Assembly: GCA_047967505.1 (NCBI GenBank)
Contig: CM106539.1
Length of the DNA stretch: 64,000 bases
Source of the DNA: Dipteris shenzhenensis
Taxonomy: Eukaryota > Polypodiophyta > Polypodiopsida > Gleicheniales
Reading direction: 5' to 3' (one strand)
Under the pieces are notes generated by a model. It had not been told where the DNA came from. It did no database searches and saw nothing but the letters and a program-made list of their open reading frames with translations. Of this stretch, positions 22,278 to 32,959 are shown in pieces. Each line of letters starts with the position of its first letter. Within the stretch, counting starts at the first letter, position 1. The position numbers were made by a program, and so were the translations under genes.

Positions 22278-22706
22278 TAGATTCACTTGTGAATCTATAC
22301 TAACTTGTTGTTCTAGATTGACACGTGAATTTGCTTTTAGATCATATTAAACTTGCATGTGAAAATGGAAGTTTGCCTCATGATGTACACAGTTTCTTGA
22401 GGAATGTCAACTTCTCTGTCTGTTGAACTGATGCAAGTTGAGATTCACGTGTGAATATCAACTTGGGCCTTTTCCTGAGTGTCTGTAAAAATTATGAAAT
22501 GAGCTGACCCTCTAAAGACCTATGCATCTTTTTTGTGTTGATAGAATATTCTTCTAGATCAGTTCTAGATTCATGCGTGAATCTGGACTTGGGCTCTACT
22601 ACATAAAAAATTAAATTTTGAATTTTGCATGATGTTCCAAATGACTGATAAGGCATCAAGAAGTTTTAGGTAGTGAAGATCCTCTTTCAGATTCACTAGT
22701 GAATCT
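22278..22706. repeat. Array of AGATTCACNNGTGAATCT palindromes
   Basis: TAGATTCAC-TT-GTGAATCTA lies at 22278-22297 and AGATTCAC-TA-GTGAATCT at 22689-22706; both are perfect. Degenerate copies lie near 22311, 22441 and 22564. Flanking text is also partly repeated. No ORF is linked to it. Confidence 0.8.
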
Positions 22707-23170
22707 AGAAGTTGGCTTTCTAGACATATTTTAAATGTGTTGTAGTTATGAATAGTGCATAGCGCATGACAGAGGTTCCAACCATGTAGGTTTTTTCCAT
22801 GGTCCACTCTCATGTTTGAAAGTGAAGTTAGATCTATTGACCTTTGTAAGGATTTGTCATCTAGTCTTAAGCATTGGATTTGTCAAGAGCAAGCTATCCA
22901 ATGCAGGTGCTTGTGTAACTACCTTGAATAGTGGAAGTACTTGCTGATGCCTTCGATGAAGTCAGAATTGGAGTAGAAGGTACAAAGTCCATCATGGAAT
23001 GTAGGCTTGGGGGTGAGGTTCTTGTGTGACAATCCCTTGAAGTGTTTGTTGGTACAAGCTTTGATGCTAGCCCTTCTCCAAGTGATGCAAGAGAACTTGA
23101 ACTAGATGAAGTTGAAGCAGAAGGATCAAGCACAAAGGGTTTGCTGAGGTTGATTTGCTTGATTGCCTCC

Positions 23171-25122
23171 TCAAACTGGAATGGGAAAACAATCATTGTA
23201 ATGAACATAATATGCTAGTTGTGGTTTGTAATCCTCATCTGACTGTGAATACTCGTATCTACTGTCATGATTGTAAATTTTTGAATCGAGTGCTTCTCCA
23301 ATAGCCATTTGATTGATTGGCATCATTCTTCCATAATTTGGCTGAGCGGGTAACACTGGTGGTGGTAGAGGAACATCTAGTCCTCTATAAATTCTTATAA
23401 CTATAGGAGCGGCTACATTGGTTGACGTTATAGGAGGTGGTGGCAAGACCAACTATTGTGCTTGGGGGTACTAGATAGTCTCTTGTCGAGGGTACCAAAA
23501 TAGAATGGTTTGCCTAACACATGTAGTGCACACAGTATTGTTGTGGCCTCACTCTCAATTGAAGACATTATGTACTAGTGGGATTTTGCATGCATATGGC
23601 ACACCACACCATCTCATGTTTGGGGAAGAAATGTGAATTAGATGGCTCAGTATTGGTAGATTCTACTTGCATCTAGGAAAATTTTTCTGCCAACATCTCC
23701 ACCATCAAGTCCGCAATGGGACTCTTCTTTTTACCCTTCTCCAATGAGCTCGTGGTAGGTTGTGAACTAATCGATACAACTTTTGTCGTAGAATCGTTGA
23801 TAGGAGTTGTGGATTCCATCATATTTTTGTCGATGTGGACAACCATACATCATCATATCTCAAATGATGTAGGGTTCTGCATGATCAAAAGAAAAGATCA
23901 TGGAGCTTTGGTCCTAGCAAGAATCTAGGTAGCAGTTGAGCATCTGACAATCTATCCGCTACCTTGCACCTCGAATTGATGTGCTTCACCATGGTGATGT
24001 AGTCAAGTAGGGTTTCAACTTCTTTTTGATTTATGTTATACAATTGATTCACGGGACTCTGCCTTGCTCTCAATGTAGTGAAGCCTTTAATGAATGAGGC
24101 GCGAACAATTGCATATCTAATCAAGTCCATCGAGCTTAAGGTGCGTAACCATGTTCTTGCCTTTCCTTCTAAGGTCGTACTGAGGGCATCAATCTTATTG
24201 GGATCTTCCACCTCACCAAGGTTTTACATATATGCTCAAATTGCTCAAGATGGAGAATAAATCGCCCGAGAATTTTAGTGATATCTTCGCAATGTTGTGT
24301 GACAACTTCAAGTAGGATGAGGTTGACTCCCTCCTTCCAACTACTCCATCGCACACCCCCCTTCCTAGAGCTCTCACTAGCTCCTCCAATTTCCTCTAGT
24401 TCTCTTCAAAGGTTAGAATCATAGGTGATGCAGGTTGATGGTACATTGGAATAAGTCTTGAATTTGGCATAGGCATGGGTCTTGTATGAACTATCCTAGT
24501 TGTAGGTCCTGTGTGGATGGGATGTGGCATTGTCTTGGGTGGCACTGGCATTGATTGTGTCCCAATTGTTGTAAAGATTGGTGATGCTCTTGAAATTGAT
24601 GGGTTTGAAATAGTAGTTGGACTGACTGGTCTATTAGGTGGTCTAAACATTCGAGATTCTCTGAGGAGAATCGTCTCTAGTGGTGCTTGGCTTTCTGAGA
24701 ATTTCTTGATTAACCATCTAGCCAAAAATTTTGCAGGGGTTTGTATAGATCCATTTGGTAGGTAGATGATTCCAAGTAAATAATCTGGTGGACTAGGCCT
24801 AGGTTCTTCTTGCTCGTATGGGTTTTCAAACATAAATCAGAGCTTCTCCTCCATAGGCCTTTTTGGATCTGTGGCCTGGTACACCATTTTAGGACACTTC
24901 TGGGTACGTCTTTGTGTAAGACGTGCTAGGTTCAATTGAAGTCATCATGATAGGGTCATTGTCTTGGATAGGATCTAGTCCTTGTGGTTCTATCGTCTGA
25001 GGTTGAGGGTCATCACCTCCTAAAAAGGAAGTGGCTTGGTTAATCCAAGATTTGAGGCCTCCCCCTGTGTTGGTCAATGGTGTTGGAGAGTTTGCTAGAA
25101 TGCTTGATCGTCCAAAAGTCAA
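23171..25122 (-). pseudogene. Element B gag (degenerate)
   Basis: This gag follows directly (minus sense) from the LTR at 25166-25816 and starts near 25122 with MTFGRSSILANSP. A Pro/Thr/Ile-rich segment (24833-24396) is followed by a Retrotrans_gag-like block (24211-23885: LEGKARTWLRTL, ASFIKGFTTL, LSDAQLLPRFLLGP). The last block (23452-23171) has YRGLDVPLPPP and YYVHYND, matching YRGPDVPLPPP and YYVHHKDE in element C. The frame is interrupted many times, and its zinc knuckles are not recognisable. Confidence 0.65.
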
Positions 25123-25165
25123 AGCTTCTAGAACTTCTACTAGTCTTCCAATTGATGAATAAACC

Positions 25166-25816
25166 TGTTAAGCCCAAAAACTATGAAGAGAGAAGTAGGA
25201 CGAGCTAACCTCTACCTTACCTCTTACCTCTTAGGATTTAAACCTTCTTGTCAATGCTAGGTTGATGCTTGGAGCCTGAAGAGTAGCTCCCTCTTCTTCG
25301 AACGGTGGCTGCTTGTCTTCTACCAACTCAAGCCAAGTGTCGATTGGAGTGCAAAGGATTCATGAAGTTGTGGGGGTGATGCAAAAGGGGAAGGGAAAGA
25401 GAAAGGGAAGAGGGTAGGAGACATGGGAGAAAAGGGGTGAAAGAGGAAAAGCATACACATCCACAACTATGCAAAGGACAAGAGACAAGTATGGAAACAA
25501 GAGGGCAAAAGAGCTCCTCACTTGTATTTCTTGAATTGCACAAACAAGAATGAGCCAAACTCTTGAAAAGTTGGCTTATATACCTTTGGCCTTTTTTAGG
25601 GTTGGTCTAACCCTTCTTAACCCTAAAATGGCCTTTAGAGGCTTTTCTACTCATTTTACAGGGGTGTAGCTTGGCCCACAGCTCAAGCTTATTCTCCTAG
25701 TGCATATCTTTGTAGAGGAACATAAATATGGCTTATCTACTACTAAAAACATGCAAATTTCCCACTTATTGAAGTTTTCGAGGAAGTGTTAATCCAAAGT
25801 GTAAAATAGGTTAACA
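25166..25816 (-). repeat. LTR of element B, shared by two partial elements (651 bp)
   Basis: It has near-full-length similarity to 1063-1711. The minus-strand ends are TGTTAACC and CTTAACA, with AAAGGGGGGC as the polypurine tract next to its start. A TATATAAGCC box lies near 25575. On its low side a gag begins 44 bp away, as after a 5' LTR. On its high side ORF2 ends, as before a 3' LTR. It therefore joins two elements head to tail. Confidence 0.8.
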
Positions 25817-26040
25817 AGCCCCCCTTTGTATCGCAGTTCCAGTCCCATGGAGCATGGTTCCGAGGTTCAGGAGGTTGTGGCTTTCGAAGATGTCCATGAT
25901 ACATAGTCACTTTCGTGGATTCGGCATGATGTGCTGAAAGCATTTGCAGGGTCTCCAAAATCTGGTCTCCAATATATCTTTGAATAGTTGGAGGTATACA
26001 GAGGATAGGTTCCTGACTCGAAATTAGAGGTGCATTACCC

Positions 26041-27155
26041 CTCGCATGCTCAAACCCTTGTTCAAATCAAAGACCACGTCGTGATGGCAAAAATTTTCCC
26101 TTTCCTCTCTATTCGATGTGACCTTCTTCAACAAAAATTCGAGCAGCTAGAGGAACTTTACTGTGGCCTAGGACTGTTGGGGTATGAGGATTAACTTGTC
26201 GATGATGTCAGATATTTGTCCTGCCAACTGCAGCATGGTAAGGGGATAGGGATGTTGAAGGAGAGGAAAATTGAATCTGACATTCCTGTCCTCTCTTGTA
26301 GAAGGCCTCCCATGACCACCAGCGCTGTAAGGGCATGTACATTGGATCAATTCATCAGTGGCGAGGTTGGTCACAATAGATGCTCTAGTACTTGGAGCTT
26401 TGAGTCAACAGCCACCTTCACCATTCGGGCTCCATTCGGGTTGTTGATGTAGAAGTTACTGCGAAGGTGGCTGAGTTTTATCAGGCCTATAGTACCCCCC
26501 CTCGTATGAGGTAAATGTTCCACCATCCACTTGTTGAAGTAACTTGACACATAGTCTCTACTGCCCATAGCAGTGTGTATGCAAGGAGAAGGTTCTTCTT
26601 GTTGAATTGATGCAGTTGGTGAACTTCTTGCAAGGGGCGAGAGATACTTATTTCAATCAAGGGGCTAATTTCCAAGTACTTGGGGGGAAGATCGAATTCC
26701 GAGACCTCTTGCAGTGTAGACTTCCCAATGTCCTCGCTTGGATCATTCTGTGGACCCAAAAGGTTCCAGTGGCACTTTGACATCTTGGGGACACTCAAAT
26801 TCGACTGTTTTGTCATCGTTCGCTTGAGCCTATATGAGATCAGGTGACCACCACTGAGCTCAAATCTCTTTCAAGATTGTGGGGGAGTGGGAATGTGAGC
26901 GACGGTGTGTTTGTGATTGGGTGAAGGAGATGGTGAGGGTGGCCTAAGTGTAGTGACTAGGATTTGAACCTTAGCTGAGTACAAGGGATATGTACTCAGT
27001 GGCTGTTGTTTAGCAATATTGTTGCCAACAGGTGGTGCATTAGGATTCTGGCTTAGCCCTGGCAAGACCATTCCGATGCAATCCATGTAGCAGAGGTAAA
27101 TATGAGAGGATAGAGATAAGGAGACACATACACCGCATGGGCTCCTGATATCCAC
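26041..27155 (-). pseudogene. Element B ORF2 fragment (degenerate)
   Basis: The C-terminal blocks match element A ORF2: PPKYLEISPLIEISISRPLQEV against PPEYLEINLLIELSISCPLREV, the SSYFNKW block, and FDIIDKLILIP. The region 27155-26871 is the Pro-rich linker (PPSPSPSPNHKHTV). The N-terminal half is absent, so the element is cut near 27155. Confidence 0.6.
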
Positions 27156-27284
27156 TCACAACCCCCCATCTGATATGAAGGAGTATTTGCTTATGAATTT
27201 ATTCATGCACTATTCGATATTTTTTAAAAATATATTGTCTTTTTTGAGACCAATAATAAGGGTACATACAGAAATATACAAGAC

Positions 27285-27566
27285 TCATGAGGATTCATGA
27301 CTCAATATTAAAACCTCAAAATCTTCATTCTCATCAAGAAGATATTCCTTGATCTTGATTGAAATGTGCTTTTGACTTAGTAGTCCTTCGTTGTCATCCT
27401 CCTCAAGATCATCTCCCTCATCAAGATATCCATTGTTGCATTTATCCTCATAATCATGTGGATCCACATCCTTGTCAAGCGTGCCAAGCTCGTCTTCTCT
27501 ATGGGTTCTTGACATTATTGTATCATGATTTGATAGTAGTTGAGACATTTTGTTGTTCCACTCCAT
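27285..27566 (-). CDS. Small acidic hypothetical protein, 93 aa
   Basis: This frame is unusually rich in Asp and Glu, with a run around DEGDDLEEDDNEG. No domain is recognised. It lies just above the cut end of element B and could be part of a lost transposon gene. The acidic bias is real, but I do not claim a function. Confidence 0.25.
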   Translation of the reverse strand: MEWNNKMSQLLSNHDTIMSRTHREDELGTLDKDVDPHDYEDKCNNGYLDEGDDLEEDDNEGLLSQKHISIKIKEYLLDENEDFEVLILSHESS

Positions 27567-27784
27567 TGATATTGCACTAGGGATGCTTAACTACCTTTAA
27601 AATTCACTGATTACGATAGAAGGCCTAATTGAGGCTTGATTAGGGTTAATGTAGCTTAGTTGGTCACTAATTGTAGTCAAGGTAAATTGGGGTTTGGAGT
27701 GGAAATTTAATTCCCCCACCCTAATCCTCTTGTATAAAGCCACTCCACTTGAGGGTTGACCTCATTGTTCATTATCTCATTTGA

Positions 27785-28060
27785 GGAATAGCAAGGAAAC
27801 GGGAAGGGAAAAGGGGGAGGAAGATTAGGGAAGGGATGGGATGGAAGGGAAAAGGGGAAAGGAAGGTTAGGGAAGGGATGGGATGGAAGGGATGGGAGGG
27901 GGAAGGGTAGAGGGAAGGTAAGGGTAAATGTTTACCCTTCCCTTACCTTCCCCTTTCCCTCTACCCTTCCCTTCCCTTTCTTCTACCCTTCCCCTCCACT
28001 TCCCCTCCCCTCCCTTTCCCCTTCCCTTACTTCCCTTCCCTTTCCATTTCACTTTCCATA
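27785..28060. repeat. Polypurine-polypyrimidine inverted repeat
   Basis: About 145 bp of almost pure purine (GGGAAGGGAAAAGG type) is followed by about 125 bp of almost pure pyrimidine (CCCTTCCCTTACC type). The centre is GGGTAAATGTTTACCC near 27925-27940. The arms are imperfect complements, so the region can fold back or adopt triplex structures. It is non-coding. Confidence 0.9.
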
Positions 28061-28289
28061 AATACTTGTAAATCTCATTTCTACTCTTACATGAAAGGCA
28101 GATTGCAAAGAAACATGAAAACTAAGATGCCAAATACTATAGGCTATAGCAAAATCCATAATAACATGTGTGCAATGGATAGTCTAATTGGCTTGAAAAA
28201 ATAGGAGCCACCCTTCTGTAGCCCAACATTTATGGTCGAATTAAAAACGAGTTTCGTATAGAGAAACATTTCAAAAATATTTTGGTCTG

Positions 28290-28601
28290 TTTCATATGTT
28301 ATGAAACGCATTTTGTGGCTACAGGCAAGTATATCTCCACTAGGATACAGTCTACATCTCTCCAACACCTTCCAAAGGCATAGTAGGTGCTCTTCCCATG
28401 ATGAATTCATGCAAAGATCATCGAGGAATAGGCAAAGATGCCTAATTCAATAGCAAAAGTTGTATTGTGTTGGTCCTCAGGTTTAATAAAAACTTGGTTG
28501 TATCCCGAGAAACCATCTAAGAAGTTGTAAGCTTCGTTGCCTGCTACTCTTTCGAGCACATGTTCAATGTATGGGAGGGGGTAATTGTTTGCCTGTAGCA
28601 A
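28290..28601 (-). pseudogene. Ty3/gypsy reverse transcriptase fragment
   Basis: The minus strand reads NNYPLPYIEHVLERVAG, then YNFLDGFSGYNQVFIKPEDQ, the standard gypsy RT finger and palm start. A shift to another frame gives LFLDDLCMNSSWEEHLLCL, with FLDD as the catalytic F/Y-x-D-D, then VLERCRL. The frame change occurs near 28430. RNase H and integrase are not found beside it. Confidence 0.75.
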
Positions 28602-28737
28602 TTGGTTTATGCCTTTTTGTTGGTCTTGCTTTGACCATTGAGCAGTGATTCAATCATCTATCACCTCCAGCCAGTTGGTGGCTTTTACATTTAAGGCAGT
28701 TGCTATTTTTTGTGTGTAGGGACAATCAATTGGCAAG

Positions 28738-29540
28738 ATGTTGTCTTGTGCTAGCTTTGCACTCTTTGCAGTGATGGGAATTGGAGAGATAGTGCTTATA
28801 GCACTTGATGGATCTTCTCTTCATTTCTTAGATGCTTTGTTTGTGCCAGACATAAAGGTGAATCTACTATCAGTTATCACACTTTTAGCTTGTGGTCTAG
28901 AGATCACTTTTGTGGATGCCAGGTGTTTGGTTTGGGATTGGTAGCATGCTCATTTGCTTTTGACGCGTACTTTGTGTCATGGTTGGTACATGCTTGATAC
29001 CTTTGAGCATATGGATCAGGCTATTTTGTTCGCTGCCTTTGATGCTTCTAGTATCACTCCAGTTATGCCTCATATGGGCTTGCTCGTCTAGAGCATGGTA
29101 TTTATGGCACTTTGTTGATGCATAATTCAGCTTTGGTTTATGTCTTATCTCCTCAGGAGAGTTCTTTGCACCTTACTCTCCGTTTAGCTTGAGGGGGGCG
29201 ACATGCTGATGCTTTGATTTGGTCACTCATAGCGAGGTCCATGATGCCATATTATTTTGTTTGGACTAGAGCATTTGCAAGAGGGCGTGTCCCTCATTTT
29301 TGGTGCTTGCAAGGGGGTTATATTCTACCCATTTGATGCTTGTACATATGATAGTATGTTTGCATCTTTGGCCCCTTGCATCTATTGGCAAGTTTGTGAT
29401 TTGTGCCAACTTGGTTTCCTATACGGTTAGAGGTATAGGAGATGTGTATTTTGGTGATACTTCTCTACATCTCAGGGATGTTTTGTATGTACCTACCCTC
29501 CAGGTGCATTTGCTTGGATTTACCCCACCATATGGGTAAT
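28738..29540 (+). pseudogene. Two copia protease/GAG-pre-integrase scraps
   Basis: At 28774-28893 the frame has GIGEIVLIALDGS, DALFVPDIKVNLLSV. At 29437-29515 a second one has VRGIGDVYFGDTSLHLRDVLYVP. Both match the C-terminal half of Ty1/copia protease (G-x-G-x-V..., DVLYVP..NLLS). They lie ~550 bp apart on one strand, each cut off, so they are two separate relics or a duplication. Confidence 0.55.
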
Positions 29541-29888
29541 TGCATATGCCACTATGCTTTGGATGGTAGTTGTTTGATGAAGTAGTTTGTCAATTGGTTT
29601 ATGCCTACTCTTGGATGGAGGTTTGCTTATGCTTTTGGATCTCCATTCAGCTCGAGGGGGGGTTAGATGAGCTTGGAAAAATAGGGGTTGATAGTACAAA
29701 ACCAATCTGTTGCATTTAATGTGGGTGCATTCTTTGTATTCCTAGTAGATAGTACAAAACTAACCTGTTGCATTTAACGTGGGTGCATTTAATGTGGGTG
29801 CATCTTTTTATTCCTAGTAGATCTTCCATATGGTGTGGTAGTTATTATGCATGAAAAATATAGGAACTTGTAATCTCTTTTGCATTTT

Positions 29889-29993
29889 GGCAATTCATAT
29901 CTTGCCATTTGAAATTTCATATCTATGACACGAGCCTCTTCTTCTCTTGTCATTTGAAATTTCATATCTACGATGTGAGCCTCTTCTTCTCTA
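29889..29993. repeat. Two tandem ~50-bp units
   Basis: The text CATTTGAAATTTCATATCTA followed by GAGCCTCTTCTTCTCT occurs at about 29908 and 29958. Confidence 0.85.
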
Positions 29994-30069
29994 AGCTTAC
30001 TTGATTTCGCCTCTCATCCAAGTCTTTGTGGCCTTCCCAACATTTGCTTTTTGTTTCTTTCAACTATGA

Positions 30070-30520
30070 TTGTTGCAACACATTGTAACTTTTTCCTCTT
30101 GTGTCTTCTCTCTTTGTATGTCCACAAATAATTTCTACAATCGCACCTCAAGAAAATGCTCCTTTGAGAAAGCTTCAAAAGGTCAAGTACTATGTAGAAA
30201 TAGGGGTTTACAACATCGACCTCGGCCTAGTATTTGCTTTGTTGAAGTCTCAAACAATGTTTCAACATCAAATGAATGGCAACAATTATCTATGTCAATA
30301 GGAAGCTGGGTATTGATGCAACCAAGCAGAATAAAGAAGGCGAGATCAAAGAATGCATTTCTTGCAACTTGGAAAGGCATCGTCAAAGGCTTTTGATCCA
30401 CAGTACAACTATTGTTAAAGAGATTTTGGTGCATCATGTTTACTTGTATAGAAAATTTAAGGTTGACGTTTATCCAAACTATCTCCCCCAACATCGGCCA
30501 AATTGTGAGTGCTATGTGCA
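30070..30520 (+). pseudogene. Gene X copy 2
   Basis: A basic N-terminal part (from MSTNN near 30118) leads into VSNNVSTSNEW and SIGSWVLMQ (30250-30316), then SKNAFLATWKGIVKGF. A frame change near 30395 gives TIVKEILVHHVYLYRKF. It matches gene X copy 1 at 17141-17400 block for block. As there, it points toward an H3-like gene on the other strand (32957-32310). No known domain is certain; a BAH-like module is one possibility. Confidence 0.45.
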
Positions 30521-30613
30521 TATAAAAATCATTCTGTTTGCGCAATATGTAGCAAAAATATGTGATTTCCTTTGTATTGCGTGGATCTTGCATATCACAT
30601 TGCTTTGCTATAT

Positions 30614-30733
30614 ATAGATTGCTACTTTGTGATTACATAGATGGAATCAACTGACTATGCATGCTACAATGTTATAGATTGCTACTTTGTGATTACATAG
30701 ATGGAATCAACTAACTATGCATGCTACAATGTT
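30614..30733. repeat. Two tandem 60-bp units
   Basis: ATAGATTGCTACTTTGTGAT...GCTACAATGTT at 30614 is repeated at 30674 with a single difference. It looks like a recent duplication. Confidence 0.95.
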
Positions 30734-31179
30734 ATAGATGTTTATCCATCATCATATGAAGAATGAGAACCTATAGAATGTGTGCTAGGATTATTTGATG
30801 TTTTGATGCACATATTTGTGTCTTGTAGTACAAATATTGGCCTACAACTCAATTAGCACAATTTGATACATTTTTTAATGACCACTTGTATATAATTCTT
30901 GACAGAGAACACACTCACGGTATTCTTGAGAAGCAGTAGTTGCCACCATGGAATAATTGAGACTGGCCAATTCCTTGTGCTGCTATTTGTGAATCATTGT
31001 GGGTACTCCAAAGGAGAGAGAACAAGATAGAGTGCAAAGATATCCCATATCAATGTGTTGATATTTTTTAAAATGTATAAATATAGGTGATGATCTATGT
31101 CAAGAATTTTCATACAATTGTTTACAAAAGTTGCAAGTGCTTAATTGAATCTAATTTTTTGCAAAAGCTGGCTCAAAAT

Positions 31180-31330
31180 CTTTTGGTTCTTTATCTTCCA
31201 CTCCTTGCTCTTGCTCTTGCACTGATGTTGGCACTTCACCTTGCGGACTCTTTTTCACAACTTCCAATCTCGGCTTTTTGTTGCTTCATTATTGTAGGTA
31301 GAACTTCACAATCTCCTTGTCAAATTGGCA
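31180..31330 (-). pseudogene. Glu/Lys-rich coding relic in the H3/X module
   Basis: One minus-strand frame stays open with NKKPRLEVVKKSPQGEV and QEQEQGVEDKEPKDFEP. The composition looks like a disordered linker. It lies between gene X2 and the Ulp1-like piece, on the strand of the H3-like gene, so it may be a later exon of that gene. Confidence 0.3.
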
Positions 31331-31842
31331 ACTCTATTATCTCTTCTCATACCTTAGTACACTATATATATATTTTTAATGGCATTGGATCGAAAAAGCT
31401 CTACATATGAGTCTCTGTATTTATCCTTTGAGATCTGCAATAAAGAGAAAACCAATCATTGAATTTACATTGCATTCTTCATTCTTCTGAAATCAAATTT
31501 ACTGCTTGATTCTACATTGTTGTTAGTCAAAATTACCGATGGAGGTCTTTCAAGCTTGAACAATAATTCTAGCATGTAATAGGCATGGATGAGAGTTCTT
31601 GAACCACAAGAGTAGCCATCATTTTGAGCCGGGACCTGAACACAACAATAACTGTTATTTGTCTATAACTTAAGTTTAGAAAGAACGAAACATCGAAAGT
31701 AATGCACACAAGGACTTACTTTCATTTTATTTGGTTATGTGGCGAGACTGACATATTATTTCCATGCAAGATCTCATCTAGTATGCAAAAAATCCATTTT
31801 AAACATCTACAATACGCATGATCCTTTGTTAGTGCTTTGAAA

Positions 31843-32187
31843 TTAAATACAATAACTACAAAGTACTAAGGCTAGTGATATGTACCATGGTAGTTCTTTG
31901 TGGGTGTCATCGATGGAGTTGAACAAATAACAACTTTTGTCTTTAACATCTAGTATAAATAAACTCCAATTTTTACTGCAAGTGCAAAAGAGATGGTCAC
32001 TTCTTGTAAAATAGAATTGACCAGTATTGACCACAATAAGTTGGGATGGCCTAGTGTTGGACCTACTCTCTATTGTAAGAGAACAAGATAATGTTGGCCA
32101 AGTCAAAATTGCAATGTTTGAACCACTTGGACAAATTTTTGATTGACTGCCTATTGTTTCTAACAAACAATGAAAATTGCGGATCAA
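31843..32187 (-). pseudogene. Possible Ulp1-like protease fragment
   Basis: The minus-strand frame contains NWSLFILDVKDKSCYLFNSIDD. In Ulp1/C48 SUMO proteases the catalytic His stands in an HW-x-L-x-V-x-D strand followed by a (Y/F)-x-(D/N)-S strand. Here the His position holds Asn, and the catalytic Gln and Cys are not visible, so it would be inactive. Ulp1 domains are known passengers or parts of plant MULE and CACTA elements. It lies ~120 bp below the H3-like extension, with a GTAAAT donor near 32326. Confidence 0.35.
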
Positions 32188-32309
32188 GTATAAACACCAC
32201 GGTTTGAGTAGCGCGTAGTAACTCAGAAATGAAAATTTTGCAAGACAAAAACAAAAAAAAAGTAATTAGTATGTGCACAACCATAGTTTTGAAAGCTTAT
32301 CTATCATGG

Positions 32310-32957
32310 GAATAAGTCCAAAATTTACCTTAAAAGAATCTATATTATAGCATCTGAGAGTTGAGCCTTTTTGTTTTTCAATCTTGCATGGCAATCCTTG
32401 CTAATATTGAAACTGCTCTCATTATCTATCTCTTCTATAAACTGTTATTTTCTTAGCCAAGGCCATCAACATTCCCATATTTTCAATGTCCTACATGTAT
32501 GCTTTTAAGAACTCATCATCAGTAGCATGATTTTGTTTTTCTTTCAACAATTCTTCATATTTTTTATTACCCCTTGTTTCATGAAAATGCGTGAATTCAA
32601 TCACAGTCATGGTCTCTATTGGTTTTTTGGCTAGTGGGATCAAAAGAATGTCTCACATTTTAATGTCGTGCCACTCCGTAGATTCTAGCAACTTATATCT
32701 ATATCGAATCTTTTGTGTGTGTCCATATCTTTATCCATAATTGTCATTCTATGTGCATGTGTTGCCAACAACATAGAATCTTGAAAAACCTCTATAAAAC
32801 ATTCCTCTAATGCATCTTGAATCACCCAAATAGCAGTTTTATGCCATCTATACTCTAGCCCCCAATCATCACAAATTTGCTTGATTACTCTTTGCAAAGG
32901 CAACCTTGGGATGGAAAATCCTATAACTTTTTGTACCTTTCTTATTTCTTTGAGCAT
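32310..32957 (-). pseudogene. Histone H3-fold protein (CENH3-like) with C-terminal extension, copy 2
   Basis: The histone fold (32957-32685) is complete from alpha-N: LKEIRKVQK, then SIPRLPLQRVIKQI (alpha-1), an 8-residue loop, RW (Trp at the Phe84 position), a TAIWVIQDALEE helix, VFQDSMLLATHAHRMTI and MDKDMD. The DSML..HA.R.T pattern is closest to plant CENH3. After alpha-3 a +1 shift near 32710 continues into RYRYKLLEST, DIKM, a TGA, DILLIPLAKKPIET, FTHFHETRGN and LKEKQN. That is the same extension as copy 1 (RFRYDNFLQI, KILIIPPLRRNET, SHTHETCSN, LKEKQN). The N-terminal tail is absent: the frame begins 3 bp after an LTR boundary, so insertion of element C removed or displaced it. Confidence 0.8.
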
Positions 32958-32959
32958 GG

